Counted from the stretch's first letter, positions 20,393-29,471 are shown. The stretch: 64,000 nt of DNA from Enterobacteriaceae bacterium 4M9 (GCA_010092695.1 JAADJJ010000001.1:1178001-1242000); one strand, 5' to 3'. The notes: generated by a model from the letters alone, not told the origin. Translations and numbers: made by a program.

Positions 20393-21970
20393 ATGTTTAA
20401 AAAAATGACGGTAATCCGCTGCCTGTTGGCGGCGCTGTTGCTGTTTGGATTGCTGCAGTTTGTATCCGCAACTTTCTTCTATAAAGCCCTGGAAAGTGAT
20501 GGCCAGAGCTTCACCGAATTACAGCATCTCAACCAGCAGCAGTCGCTGATTGATGACAGTTGGGCTGCTATGTTACAGACCCGCATTACACTAAGCCGTG
20601 CGTCACTGCGTCTGATGATGCAAAAAAATAACATTGCCACAGACACCAGCGTGACAGAGCTTGTGAACAGCGCCTATACCACGCTGAAGGCTGCCGAGGA
20701 CGGCATTAACCGCTTTAATCAGATGGAGCGTAATCCGCGTCTGAACCCGGTCATTATTGATAAAATGCTGGTTGAATTTCGCAGCTACGACGGCGTACTC
20801 AAGGAATTCGGCCAAATGCTGACCAGTGGTGATATTGAAGGCGTGGTTGCTCAGCCCACGCAGCGCCACCAGAACAACCTTGAGGAGGTCTACAACGCCT
20901 ACCAGGACGATGTCGATCATGTCTACCAGGTTGCCAAAGAGGAGCTGCAGCAGTCGGTGCGTTTTGCGATGGGCATGATGTTCGTCGTCTTTATCGTCAT
21001 TGCGCTTGCCATCTGCGCCGTCTGGTTTGGCTTCCAGAATATCCTGCTCAGGCCGCTCAAACAGATTATTGAAAACATTCGCAGCATTGCCAGCGGCGAC
21101 CTGGTGAAAAAAATTGAGGTTGAGGGCAACAACGAAATGGGCCAGCTTGCCGAGAGTTTGCGTGAGATGCAGGGCTCGCTTATTCAGACGGTGTGGGACG
21201 TGCGCCTGGGGGCCGATGCGATTTATGCCAAATCCGGTGAAATTTCCGCAGGCAACAGCGACTTGTCTGCGCGAACCGAACAGCAGGCGGCGGCGCTGGA
21301 GCAAACGGCTGCCAGCATGGAAGAGTTGACCGCGACCGTTAAGCAGAACGCAGATAATGCCGACAGCGCCCGGAAAATGGCGCTGACGGCGTCAGACACC
21401 GCGCGCCAGGGCGGCAGGGTGGTCGGTGATGTGGTGCTGACCATGAACGAGCTTGCCAGCAGTTCGCAGAAGATTGCTGACATTACCAACCTGATTGACG
21501 GTATTGCGTTTCAGACCAATATTCTGGCGCTGAACGCCGCGGTTGAGGCCGCGCGTGCCGGTGAGCAAGGGCGCGGCTTTGCGGTGGTGGCAAGTGAAGT
21601 CAGGAGCCTCGCACAGCGCAGTGCGGATGCGGCGAAAGAAATCAAAATCCTGATTGATGACTCGGTCAGCAAAGTGTCCACCGGTTCGCAGCAGGCTGAA
21701 AACGCCGGTGAAACCATGGGGCATATTGTGCAGGCTATCGATAACGTGAATAAAATCATGGGTGAAATTGCCTCGGCGTCGGAAGAACAGAGCCGGGGAA
21801 TCAGCCAGGTCAGCATTGCTGTATCAGAAATCGACACCGTGACGCAGCAGAACTCCTCACTGGTACAGGAGTCGGCGGTTTCGGCCGTGGCGCTGGAGGA
21901 GCAGGCCGAGCGTCTCAAGCAGTCGGTCGCGGTATTCCAGATTGACCGCCGCCGTTTCGAGCGTGACTGA
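20393..21970 (+). CDS. Methyl-accepting chemotaxis protein (Tar/Tsr type)
   Basis: 525 residues with classic topology: membrane helix at ~9-29, a periplasmic four-helix ligand-binding domain to ~188, second helix ~190-212, HAMP ([21 protein letters not shown]), then the signalling domain with the conserved hairpin tip ([38 protein letters not shown], split here at ~385-410). It senses a small molecule and controls CheA. The C-terminus is RRRFERD and lacks the NWETF-type pentapeptide that recruits CheR in Tar and Tsr, so adaptation probably relies on other receptors. Ligand unknown. A FliA promoter precedes it. Its place beside a catabolic block suggests, but does not show, a ligand related to that substrate. 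Confidence 0.93.
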   Translation: MFKKMTVIRCLLAALLLFGLLQFVSATFFYKALESDGQSFTELQHLNQQQSLIDDSWAAMLQTRITLSRASLRLMMQKNNIATDTSVTELVNSAYTTLKAAEDGINRFNQMERNPRLNPVIIDKMLVEFRSYDGVLKEFGQMLTSGDIEGVVAQPTQRHQNNLEEVYNAYQDDVDHVYQVAKEELQQSVRFAMGMMFVVFIVIALAICAVWFGFQNILLRPLKQIIENIRSIASGDLVKKIEVEGNNEMGQLAESLREMQGSLIQTVWDVRLGADAIYAKSGEISAGNSDLSARTEQQAAALEQTAASMEELTATVKQNADNADSARKMALTASDTARQGGRVVGDVVLTMNELASSSQKIADITNLIDGIAFQTNILALNAAVEAARAGEQGRGFAVVASEVRSLAQRSADAAKEIKILIDDSVSKVSTGSQQAENAGETMGHIVQAIDNVNKIMGEIASASEEQSRGISQVSIAVSEIDTVTQQNSSLVQESAVSAVALEEQAERLKQSVAVFQIDRRRFERD

Positions 21971-22094
21971 CGTTGAGGATAAGACCGGCTTTATCCTGAT
22001 GCGGGCTGCCAGCATTTTTATGAACAGCGATTAATGGTTATGATTAAAAAAGAGGCGAAGCCACCCGGTTTTTAGTCTCATGGTTATGTATCTG

Positions 22095-22120
22095 AGGCCC
22101 GATTTATCGGGCCTTTTTTT
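22095..22120 (+). terminator. Rho-independent terminator after the chemoreceptor gene
   Basis: AGGCCCGA/TCGGGCCT stem with a TTTA loop, followed by seven T residues, about 125 bases after the chemoreceptor stop. Confidence 0.85.
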
Positions 22121-22483
22121 ATGGAATTACCCGGCGGCACATTCTGGCCCGTTGTGAACGGCTTCGCGCTTTTTCGCTAAATTACCAGTTCGTCATACTC
22201 TGCTTGCCGATTTGCCACGGCCTGCCTTTTTCTGGATTTCTTATAACCTTTTTATTTCAAGACGTTAAAAAGGCAGGTGAAAATAATCAGAATGCCCTGA
22301 CGCTCCGATAAACGCCTGGAATGCACTAAATGCGAATGAGATGGCGATAAAGCGCGGATACCTGGACCGCAATTTTCAGGTTGCTAATGTGGCTCCCAAA
22401 ATCAACACAGTCAGGATAACAGTCTCACCAATGACAAAACCGGGAACAGGCAGTCACAGTTGCCGGAAGGGCGCTGCGTGGTG
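22121..22483. other. Intergenic stretch, possible trace of a membrane-protein gene
   Basis: No intact gene is supported. On the minus strand, downstream of the LysR gene, two short stop-bounded stretches read hydrophobic peptides (FVIGETVILTVLILGATLAT and RFIAISFAFSAFQAFIGA). They may be the decayed end of an inner-membrane protein gene, but they are too short to identify. Confidence 0.25.
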
Positions 22484-23395
22484 TCAGGCGTCGTCGGGAG
22501 AGGCGACGGTGGTGTCATTCCTGAGCGTGGCGAGGAATTTTTTTAACACTTCAGAGCGAATGATTTTAGGGTGCACAAGCGCCAGTTCGCTTTCTTTTAG
22601 CCGGTCAATAATTTCAATGTAGACAACATTCGCCAGCTTTAACGCCGTGGCTGACGCCGGAAGTAGCGCAATGCCAAACCCAGCGCAAACTAGGCTTACC
22701 AGTGTTGGCACGTCATCAGCGCTCTGCGCAATGTCAGGCTGAAAACCTGCGTTATTACAGATGACATTGAAATGATGCTCAAGGCCAACACCATCCGGAT
22801 CGCGAAGCGTAACCCACTTTTCGTTGCTCAACGATGAAAGCGTCAATGCCGTTGCGCCAGATAGTGGATGCTGACGGTTAAGCGCGAGCAGCGTTTTTTC
22901 TTTGGCATAGGGGCGCACCTGTAAGTCATCCGGCGGGGCTGGAAGCGGCATGCGAATGATTGCAACATCAAGCTGGTTGCTTTGTACCGCAGAATACAGG
23001 TTTTGCACGTTGCCGGTGACCAGTGAGATTTTGATATCTGGCCATTGAGAGTGGAGCGCCTGAAGTGCGCCAGGTAGCTTAACGTCAAACATTGCGCTGG
23101 AAACGCATCCCAGGTTTAAAACCCCTCGTTCACCTCTTGCTGTTTGCCTGGCCTCAAGCACGGCCTGGTCTGCCATCTGTAGCGCAATTCTGGCTTTGCC
23201 AAGAAAGGCTTCTCCTGCTGGCGTCAGCGTTAAACGTCGATGAGCGCGGTTAAAAAGCATTACGCCTAAACGTTCTTCAAGGGCTTTGATTTGCTGGCTC
23301 AACGCTGGCTGCGCCATATTCAAACGCTCTGCGGCGCGATGCATGTGTAGCTCTTCAGCGACGGTAATAAAATGGCGCATTAACCGGAATTGCAT
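22484..23395 (-). CDS. LysR-family transcriptional regulator of the adjacent UbiD-type decarboxylase
   Basis: 303 residues. The N-terminal winged HTH is typical (MRHFITVAEELHMHRAAERLNMAQPALSQQIKALEERLG), followed by a periplasmic-binding-like effector domain. The sequence style (FxxVAEELHFxRAAxRLxxAQPxLSxQI) is closest to the BenM/CatM/CbnR branch that senses aromatic acids or muconates; this is a family impression, not a search result. It is divergent from the decarboxylase gene, the usual arrangement for a LysR activator and its target. A candidate operator lies between them. Confidence 0.88.
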   Translation of the reverse strand: MQFRLMRHFITVAEELHMHRAAERLNMAQPALSQQIKALEERLGVMLFNRAHRRLTLTPAGEAFLGKARIALQMADQAVLEARQTARGERGVLNLGCVSSAMFDVKLPGALQALHSQWPDIKISLVTGNVQNLYSAVQSNQLDVAIIRMPLPAPPDDLQVRPYAKEKTLLALNRQHPLSGATALTLSSLSNEKWVTLRDPDGVGLEHHFNVICNNAGFQPDIAQSADDVPTLVSLVCAGFGIALLPASATALKLANVVYIEIIDRLKESELALVHPKIIRSEVLKKFLATLRNDTTVASPDDA

Positions 23396-23428
23396 GCCTG
23401 AAATCCATGACGATTGATATAAATAAAC

Positions 23429-23443
23429 TTATCAAAATCGTAT
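23429..23443. promoter_or_regulatory. Candidate LysR operator between the regulator and the decarboxylase gene
   Basis: TTAT-CAAAATC-GTAT resembles the ATAC-N7-GTAT box of BenM/CatM-type regulators (6 of 8 fixed bases). It lies in the 114-bp divergent region about 70 bases from the decarboxylase start. Confidence 0.45.
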
Positions 23444-23509
23444 AAATGATGCAATTGATGGTCTTTTCTCTTCGGCTCACAATAGCCTTATTCAGTAAAG
23501 GAGAGAAAA

Positions 23510-25009
23510 ATGGACAACAAGGTTAACTGTCTCAGAAGTGCCATTGCGCTGCTGCAACGCCACGAAGGGCAGTATAGAGAAACGAATCATCCGGTTGATC
23601 CTGATGCCGAGCTTGCCGGTGTTTATCGCCATATTGGTGCCGGGGGTACGGTTAAACGTCCCACCCGTATTGGCCCTGCGATGATGTTTAACAATATTAA
23701 AGGTTACCCGGACTCACGCATCCTGGTTGGGATGCATGCCAGCCGTGAACGCGCGGCATTACTCTTAGGCTGCGAGCCGTCTTTGCTGGCACAGCACGTT
23801 GGCAAGGCGGTAAAAAATCCCATTTCGCCGGTAGTGGTTCCGGCGTCTCAGGCACCGTGTCAGGAACAGGTTTATTACGCGAACGATCCTGATTTTGATT
23901 TGCGCAAGCTGCTTCCCGCCCCGACAAATACCCCAATTGATGCCGGTCCGTTTTTTTGTCTGGGTCTGGTGCTGGCAAGCGACCCTGATGATGCTTCGCT
24001 GACAGATGTCACCATTCATCGTCTTTGCGTTCAGGAGCGTGACGAACTATCAATGTTTCTGGCAGCCGGGCGCCATATTGAAGTCTTCAGAAAGAAAGCC
24101 GAAGACGCGGGTAAGCCGCTGCCTGTTACCATCAACATGGGGCTTGATCCGGCTATCTATATTGGTGCCTGTTTCGAAGCCCCGACAACGCCGTTTGGCT
24201 ACAATGAGTTGGGTGTTGCCGGTGCGCTGCGGCAAAAACCGGTTGAGCTGGTGCAGGCTGTGACCGTGAAGGAAAAAGCCATTGCGCGGGCTGAAATTAT
24301 TATTGAAGGCGAGCTATTGCCAGAGGTACGCGTGCGCGAAGATCAGCATACCAACACGGGCCATGCGATGCCGGAATTCCCTGGGTATTGTGGAGAAGCA
24401 AACCCTGCTTTGCCGGTTATTAAGGTTAAAGCAGTGACGATGCGCAAGCAGGCCATATTACAAACGCTCGTTGGCCCAGGGGAGGAACACACGACCTTAG
24501 CCGGTTTGCCCACTGAAGCCAGTATCCGAAATGCAGTTGAAGAAGCCATTCCCGGTTTTTTGCAAAACGTTTATGCCCACACGGCAGGTGGTGGCAAATT
24601 CCTGGGGATTCTTCAGATTAAAAAACGTCAGGCCTCTGATGAGGGGCGCCAGAAGCAAGCGGCGTTGATTGCCCTTGCGACCTATTCGGAATTGAAAAAT
24701 ATTATTCTGGTTGATGAAGATGTCGATATCTTCGACAGCAACGACATTTTGTGGGCAATGACGACGCGAATGCAGGGCGACGTGAGTATCACCAATCTGC
24801 CAGGGCTCAGAGGTCATCAGTTAGACCCTTCTCAATCGCCTGACTACAGTTCAACGATTCGAGGGGAAGGAATTACCTGCAAAACCATTTTTGATTGCAC
24901 GGTGCCCTGGGCATTAAAATCACGTTTTGAACGCGCTCCTTTCCTGGATGTTGACCCACGACCGTGGGCCCCTGAGTTATTTGCAGATTCTCCGGCAGAC
25001 AAAAAGTAA
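23510..25009 (+). CDS. UbiD-family prenyl-FMN-dependent (de)carboxylase
   Basis: 499 residues, full length for the family. UbiD-type enzymes use prenylated FMN to decarboxylate aromatic, heteroaromatic or acrylic acids reversibly. Recognisable segments are RPTRIGPAMMFNNIKGYP near the N-terminus, the central TINMGLDPAIYIGA, IIEGELLPEVR, and DEDVDIFDSNDILWAMTTR near 404-422. These resemble the gallate/protocatechuate decarboxylase (LpdC) and pyrrole-2-carboxylate decarboxylase group more than UbiD itself; the substrate is not determined. No ubiX-like flavin prenyltransferase lies nearby, so it would depend on the housekeeping UbiX. ATG 23510 follows AAGGAGAGAAAA. Transcribed alone, divergent from the LysR gene. 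Confidence 0.88.
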   Translation: MDNKVNCLRSAIALLQRHEGQYRETNHPVDPDAELAGVYRHIGAGGTVKRPTRIGPAMMFNNIKGYPDSRILVGMHASRERAALLLGCEPSLLAQHVGKAVKNPISPVVVPASQAPCQEQVYYANDPDFDLRKLLPAPTNTPIDAGPFFCLGLVLASDPDDASLTDVTIHRLCVQERDELSMFLAAGRHIEVFRKKAEDAGKPLPVTINMGLDPAIYIGACFEAPTTPFGYNELGVAGALRQKPVELVQAVTVKEKAIARAEIIIEGELLPEVRVREDQHTNTGHAMPEFPGYCGEANPALPVIKVKAVTMRKQAILQTLVGPGEEHTTLAGLPTEASIRNAVEEAIPGFLQNVYAHTAGGGKFLGILQIKKRQASDEGRQKQAALIALATYSELKNIILVDEDVDIFDSNDILWAMTTRMQGDVSITNLPGLRGHQLDPSQSPDYSSTIRGEGITCKTIFDCTVPWALKSRFERAPFLDVDPRPWAPELFADSPADKK

Positions 25010-25400
25010 TATCCGAGGTAATTAACCTGGCATACAGGGGATATTGACTTCCCACAGTGTCCACTCACTCGCAGGGAATGTCTGCGGCACGGCAGGTTGC
25101 AACACCGGCCAGCCCATGAACGGCAAGGCCGGTGCTCCCTCGTACTCAGGTAGCAAATACCTGCTTATACACTGCTATCGACCCCGGGTTTATCGCTCCT
25201 GGCGGCCCCTTTGGCTGCCAGAGCCATAGTAAAACTGTACCGGAGCGCATTTTGCTTTTACTGGTGCTGTTTAAACTTGGCCACAGTGAGTGTTAGTGAG
25301 CAACAATCATCACATGTGGCCTGGAGGAAGGCCAGGGTTCACATTTGTGAGGCAGGCAGTTAAGAATGTCAGCCTAATTTGCCGCAGGTTGGTTTCTGAC
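25010..25400. other. Intergenic region between convergent decarboxylase and MFS genes
   Basis: About 390 bases between the ends of two convergent genes. I see no gene, repeat or convincing terminator; only short hairpins such as the TGGCCTGGAGGAAGGCCA element near 25316-25333. Confidence 0.35.
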
Positions 25401-26621
25401 TCACTGGCCTACAGCCAGTGGCTGCGCTCGGCGCATTTTCAGCAGCAGCACGCTGCTTACGAAGAACGTCAGCAGTTGCGATACCGCCAGCACCGCAAAC
25501 CCGGAACTGACTGTGCCCATCCAGCCCATCACCGCACCCATCAGCAGCGGAATGAACGCCGCACACAGATTACCTATGCCGTTAATAATGCCGTAGGCGC
25601 TGCCTACCGCCTCGCTGCGCGCGTGATGCTGGACGATGACCGGAATCGCCGCGCCCTGCAATCCCCAGCAGGCGTTTGCCGCCAGTAACCAAAAGGTGAG
25701 CCAGCCGACTTGCTGGCTCACCATCAGTCCGGTCACGGCGCAGGCCGTGGCGGCACCGCCCGCCACAAACAGCAGCGGCGCCTGTGCCGGTCGCAGCCGG
25801 TCGAGCAACACGCCACCGAGGTATTTCGCACCGAGGCTTATCAGAAACGGGACCGCCGCCAGCCAGCCGGTGGCATGCAGGGAAAATCCGTGTTCGTCAC
25901 GCAGCCACGCCGGTAGCCAGGCGCTGTTGCCCCACAGATAACTCAGGGTGGCGATTTCTATCAGCAGCATCCAGCCCAGCAGTGGCGTGCGCCAGGCGCA
26001 GGCAAGCGTGGTACGAAATCGCAATCTGCTCAGGGGACGTGGGTTCGGGCTACGGGGAATAAAACCCAGCACCAGCCCACCGCCGAGTAGCAAATTCATC
26101 AGCGCCAGTGCCAGGAAAGATCCGGTCCAGCCAAAGGTGCTGACAAGCCAGGTGACCAGTGGAAAGCCCACCGCCAGCCCCAGCGACACCCCCAGCGCGC
26201 TCACCGCATTGGGTTTGCCTAATTCACGCGGTGCGAAATGGTCATTGATATAGCGGGTTTTCAGTGAAAACAGCGGACCTTCTGCCACGCCAAGCACCAG
26301 GCGCGCCAGCAGCAGGCCAAACAGCGAGCCGAGAAAGGGTGATAAGGCGCAGATGAGCGCCCAGAAAATAACACTGATGAGCAAGGCCTGGCGGCAGTGA
26401 AGTTTACTTTCTAAAACAGGTGTTAATAAAAGGGCAGAAAATCCGTAGCCGACGAGAAACAGCGTCATTAACGTTCCTTGTAACAACCTGTTATCATTTA
26501 ACTGAAAGTGTGAAGCGAAATCAGGATTGAGAATCATTACTGAAATATTGACTCGGTCCACATATGAAATAACAATTAATAAAAGTAACGCGATAACCCC
26601 TTGCCACCTTGTGGAAATCAT
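25401..26621 (-). CDS. MFS transporter, anion:cation symporter type, divergent from the aromatic-catabolism operon
   Basis: 406 residues from ATG 26621, chosen because AGGGG lies 10 bases before it; a start 10 codons upstream at 26651 lacks a ribosome site. Twelve hydrophobic segments are visible, with SYVDRVNISVM in the first helix, typical of the phthalate/glucarate/hexuronate anion:cation symporter (ACS) family. Such proteins import organic anions. It is divergent from the Rieske operon and shares an operator-rich promoter region with it, so it probably imports the operon's substrate or a related acid. A second ACS-type transporter is inside the operon. Confidence 0.88.
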   Translation of the reverse strand: MISTRWQGVIALLLLIVISYVDRVNISVMILNPDFASHFQLNDNRLLQGTLMTLFLVGYGFSALLLTPVLESKLHCRQALLISVIFWALICALSPFLGSLFGLLLARLVLGVAEGPLFSLKTRYINDHFAPRELGKPNAVSALGVSLGLAVGFPLVTWLVSTFGWTGSFLALALMNLLLGGGLVLGFIPRSPNPRPLSRLRFRTTLACAWRTPLLGWMLLIEIATLSYLWGNSAWLPAWLRDEHGFSLHATGWLAAVPFLISLGAKYLGGVLLDRLRPAQAPLLFVAGGAATACAVTGLMVSQQVGWLTFWLLAANACWGLQGAAIPVIVQHHARSEAVGSAYGIINGIGNLCAAFIPLLMGAVMGWMGTVSSGFAVLAVSQLLTFFVSSVLLLKMRRAQPLAVGQ

Positions 26622-26694
26622 TCGCTTTATCCCCTGCCTTTTATGTGACATTGCTCAACCGGTTAAATCAAAAATACAGTTTCTGTGCGTAATT

Positions 26695-26710
26695 GGTTTA
26701 TATATGAAAC
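26695..26710. promoter_or_regulatory. Candidate IclR operator, weak copy
   Basis: GGTTTATATATGAAAC matches 13 of 16 positions of the perfect palindrome at 27022-27037. It is nearest to the divergent MFS gene. Confidence 0.5.
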
Positions 26711-26741
26711 AGTTTGATAATAAAGGGTTTATTTTAAATTC

Positions 26742-26757
26742 GTTTCACCTGTGAAAC
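26742..26757. promoter_or_regulatory. Candidate IclR operator, second copy
   Basis: GTTTCACCTGTGAAAC has the same 6-bp arms GTTTCA/TGAAAC as the 27022 palindrome. It lies about 120 bases upstream of the MFS start. Confidence 0.6.
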
Positions 26758-27021
26758 TGTCTGTAATTTTTGTGTTATTTTTTGATTTAGCGGCTGAGGC
26801 TATTTTCTGTCAATATTCATAGCGTGGCATAACAAAGAAAATAAGCGATAACCAACCGACATCACAAAAAAAGAAATAATCATAATTTCCTATATGTTCA
26901 TTTTTTCGTGATCGTTTGCACACTTACGTCATTAACCTCATTTCTGTTAACAAATACATCACATTTCCGCTTGATCTTCATCTCCCTGCTTTTATATTGA
27001 CCGTATTAAATAAGAAACATA

Positions 27022-27037
27022 GTTTCATATATGAAAC
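27022..27037. promoter_or_regulatory. Candidate IclR operator, perfect 16-bp palindrome
   Basis: GTTTCATATATGAAAC is a perfect palindrome 20 bases upstream of the first gene of the Rieske operon. IclR-family regulators bind such palindromes, and an IclR gene lies within this operon. The position next to the ribosome site suggests repression, with release by the pathway's substrate; this is inference. Confidence 0.65.
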
Positions 27038-27057
27038 AAATAAGCCTGGAGGATCGT

Positions 27058-27381
27058 ATGAGCTGGATAGGCGTATGTGATGTAGAGCAAGTACAGGAAG
27101 ATTTCCCTTTTAGCAGCAATGTAGATGGCAAGGAGATAGGCGTTTATCTGGTTGACGGTGAATATTACGCGCTGGAAGACGTTTGCCCTCACGCCTATGC
27201 CCTGCTCAGTCAGGGGTTCGTTGAAGATGGCAAAGTGGAATGCCCGCTGCATGAAGCGGTATTTGACGTACGCACCGGCACCTGTCTGCACGGTCCCGGC
27301 GGGCGCAACCTCAATCGCTACCCGGTTCGCGTTTTTGAAAACCAGATACAAATCACCTTTATCCCGGAGACTGTGGAATGA
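27058..27381 (+). CDS. Rieske [2Fe-2S] ferredoxin component of an aromatic oxygenase
   Basis: 107 residues, the usual size for a stand-alone Rieske ferredoxin. The cluster ligands are present as C43-P-H45 (VCPHAYALLSQG) and C62-P-L-H65 (ECPLHEAVFDVRTG). It would carry electrons from the FAD reductase at 31289 to the oxygenase at 27703. I chose ATG 27058 because CCTGGAGGATCGT lies at ribosome-binding distance; the ATG at 27031 sits in the operator palindrome. The gene opens the catabolic operon and overlaps the next gene by 4 bases. Confidence 0.92.
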   Translation: MSWIGVCDVEQVQEDFPFSSNVDGKEIGVYLVDGEYYALEDVCPHAYALLSQGFVEDGKVECPLHEAVFDVRTGTCLHGPGGRNLNRYPVRVFENQIQITFIPETVE

Positions 27382-27692
27382 GCATCAATATTATTCAGGA
27401 TCTCAACCCTAATTTGCCGGAAAACCGGCAGTTCACGCCCCCCAAAGAGGGCGGCAATGGCAACATTCATAAGCCTGGCACCTGGCAGAACATCGTCTGG
27501 CAAACCCGCAGCCGTGTCCCGGAAGCTTTTGAAATCAATATTATTTCAGCACTGGAACAGCTCTTCGAAAACGGTGCAGAAACGCTTGCAGAACTGGTGA
27601 ATGGGCTCAACCAACAGAAAAACTACGACCAGCAGGGCGAGCCGTGGAATGAAGCAAGCTTCCGCGCGTTTTTACAGGTTAACGGTTACTGA
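27378..27692 (+). CDS. Small operon protein with predicted helix-turn-helix-like fold, unknown role
   Basis: 104 residues, translationally coupled to the ferredoxin gene (ATGA overlap) and 10 bases before the oxygenase gene. The first third is Pro/Asn-rich (NLPENRQFTPPKEGGNGNIHKPGTW); the rest looks helical (FEINIISALEQLFENGAETLAELVNGLNQQ, here split as two helices, then WNEASFRAFLQVNGY). I recall similar small proteins, annotated as recombinase-like HTH domain proteins, beside Rieske oxygenases in other bacteria. The fixed place between ferredoxin and oxygenase suggests an accessory or small subunit rather than a DNA-binding protein. Function unknown. Confidence 0.7.
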   Translation: MSINIIQDLNPNLPENRQFTPPKEGGNGNIHKPGTWQNIVWQTRSRVPEAFEINIISALEQLFENGAETLAELVNGLNQQKNYDQQGEPWNEASFRAFLQVNGY

Positions 27693-27702
27693 GGACAGAA
27701 CA

Positions 27703-28725
27703 ATGACAACGACAGTACAGGAGTATCTCGACCAGGGGCTGCGCGGATTATGGTATCCGGTGTTGGCAAGCTGGGAAGTGCAGTCAGCACCGGTAGGCAT
27801 CACACGTCTGGGCGAGCAAATTGTGGTCTGGCGTAACCAGGACGGCCAGGTACAGGCGCTGGAAGACCGCTGTCCACACCGTGGCGCACGGTTGTCGATG
27901 GGCTGGAACCTGGGCGATCGCATCGCCTGCTGGTATCACGGCGTGGAAGTGGCAGGTAACGGTGAAGTGAAAGACGTGCCAGCGGTTGACCGCTGCCCGC
28001 TGGTGGGGCAGCAGTGCGTGCGCAGTTACGCAGTGACCGAGATTCACGGCGCTATCTTCCTGTGGTTTGGCGTAACCGAAGACGACGCTCCGGCTGAGCT
28101 GACTTTCCCGCAGGAGTTGGCCGACGGCGAAGCCTACAGCAATTTCCTGTGTACCGCCGCATGGCAGTGCAATTACCAGTATGCGCTGGAAAACGTGATG
28201 GACCCGATGCACGGCACCTACCTGCACTCGTCGTCGCACTCCATGGCCGAAGGGGATCGCAAAGCCGACATGGTGCTGCAACCGACCAAAGACGGTTACA
28301 TCTTCGAGAAAAAGGGCCAGAGCGGCGTCAACTTTGACTGGGTGGAGTTCGGTGCCAGCGGCGCGTACTGGATGCGTCTGTCTATTCCGTACAAAAAGCG
28401 TTTTGGGCCAGGCGGTCATTTCTGGATTGTTGGCATGGTGGTGCCGGAAGACAACGATAACTGCCGCGTCTTCTTCTGGCGAATTCGCCGGGTTGACGGC
28501 TGGCAGCGCGACATGTGGCGCTTTATGTACCGCAACCGCCTGGAACAGCTGCACTGGGACGTACTGGAGCAGGACCGCGTGGTACTGGAGAGCCTGGCAC
28601 CGAACGCCCGCGATCACGAATACCTGTATCAGCACGACGTGGGGCTGTCACGCCTGCGCCGCATGATGCAAAAAGCGGCCGCACAGCAGCTGGCTACGCG
28701 TGAAGCGCACAAAGGGGCAGCCTGA
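27703..28725 (+). CDS. Rieske non-haem iron oxygenase, catalytic alpha subunit
   Basis: 340 residues, the compact homo-oligomeric type (VanA/DdmC size) rather than the ~450-residue naphthalene type. The Rieske ligands are C57-P-H59 (DRCPHRGARLSMGW) and C76-W-Y-H79. The mononuclear iron site is H170 and H175 in ENVMDPMHGTYLH with D291 in LEQDRVVLE; the bridging aspartate in ENVMD is present. No beta subunit is encoded. With the separate Rieske ferredoxin and the glutathione-reductase-like FAD reductase, this makes a three-component system that hydroxylates, dihydroxylates or demethylates an aromatic or related compound. ATG 27703 follows GAGGACAGAACA. The stop overlaps the SDR start by one base. 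Confidence 0.93.
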   Translation: MTTTVQEYLDQGLRGLWYPVLASWEVQSAPVGITRLGEQIVVWRNQDGQVQALEDRCPHRGARLSMGWNLGDRIACWYHGVEVAGNGEVKDVPAVDRCPLVGQQCVRSYAVTEIHGAIFLWFGVTEDDAPAELTFPQELADGEAYSNFLCTAAWQCNYQYALENVMDPMHGTYLHSSSHSMAEGDRKADMVLQPTKDGYIFEKKGQSGVNFDWVEFGASGAYWMRLSIPYKKRFGPGGHFWIVGMVVPEDNDNCRVFFWRIRRVDGWQRDMWRFMYRNRLEQLHWDVLEQDRVVLESLAPNARDHEYLYQHDVGLSRLRRMMQKAAAQQLATREAHKGAA

Positions 28726-29471
28726 TGGGGCTGCTTGACGGCAAACGCATTGTCGTGACCGGTGCCGCACGCGGGCTGGGGCTACAGTTTGCGCAGGATC
28801 TCGCCGCCCAGGGCGCGCGCGTGGTGATGTGCGACATCCTTGCCGAGGCGCTGGCGCACAGCGCCGCACGTCTGGCAGCAGAAGGTTACGCGGTAGAGCC
28901 GCAGTGCATCGATCTCGCAAGCGAAGCCTCTATCAACACCGCGTTCAGCGCCATTGGCGAGCGCGGCAAGATTGACGGCCTGGTAAACAACGCGGCGCTG
29001 GCAACCGGCGTGGGCGGCAAAGACATGATGGAGTACGACCCGGAACTCTGGGACAAGGTCATGCAGGTCAACGTTAAAGGCACCTGGCTTGTCACGCGCG
29101 CCGCGGTGCCGTTGCTCAACGACGGCGGCAGTATCGTCAACGTGGCGTCTGACACGGCACTCTGGGGCGCACCGCGCCTGATGGCCTACGTCGCAAGTAA
29201 AGGTGCCATTATCGCGATGACGCGCTCAATGGCACGCGAGCTTGGCGCCAGACGCATTCGCGTCAATGCCATCGCACCGGGTCTGACCCGGGTGGAGGCT
29301 ACCGAATATGTGCCCGCCGAGCGCCATCAGCTTTATGAAAATGGCCGTGCGCTGGCGGGTGCGCAACACCCTGAAGATGTCTCAGGCAGCGTCATCTGGC
29401 TGCTGAGTTCCCTCTCAGGTTTTATCACCGGGCAACTGTTGCCGGTCAATGGCGGGTTTGTCTTCAACTGA
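28725..29471 (+). CDS. Short-chain dehydrogenase/reductase (likely diol or alcohol dehydrogenase)
   Basis: 248 residues, classic SDR. The NAD(P) motif TGAARGLG is at ~12-19, NNAA near 87, catalytic Ser in NVASDTALWG and Tyr/Lys in AYVASKGA; the C-terminal GGxxxN end is present. An Asp after the second strand (CDI) favours NAD. In Rieske dioxygenase pathways the following SDR rearomatises a cis-dihydrodiol to a catechol, which fits the extradiol-type dioxygenase encoded further on. That role is inferred from order. It overlaps the oxygenase gene by one base. Confidence 0.9.
   Translation: MGLLDGKRIVVTGAARGLGLQFAQDLAAQGARVVMCDILAEALAHSAARLAAEGYAVEPQCIDLASEASINTAFSAIGERGKIDGLVNNAALATGVGGKDMMEYDPELWDKVMQVNVKGTWLVTRAAVPLLNDGGSIVNVASDTALWGAPRLMAYVASKGAIIAMTRSMARELGARRIRVNAIAPGLTRVEATEYVPAERHQLYENGRALAGAQHPEDVSGSVIWLLSSLSGFITGQLLPVNGGFVFN

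Noticed and set aside
22121..22483. Remnant of a membrane-protein gene downstream of the LysR gene
   Set aside because: Two short hydrophobic stretches in stop-bounded frames are not enough to name a gene; mentioned only as intergenic content.
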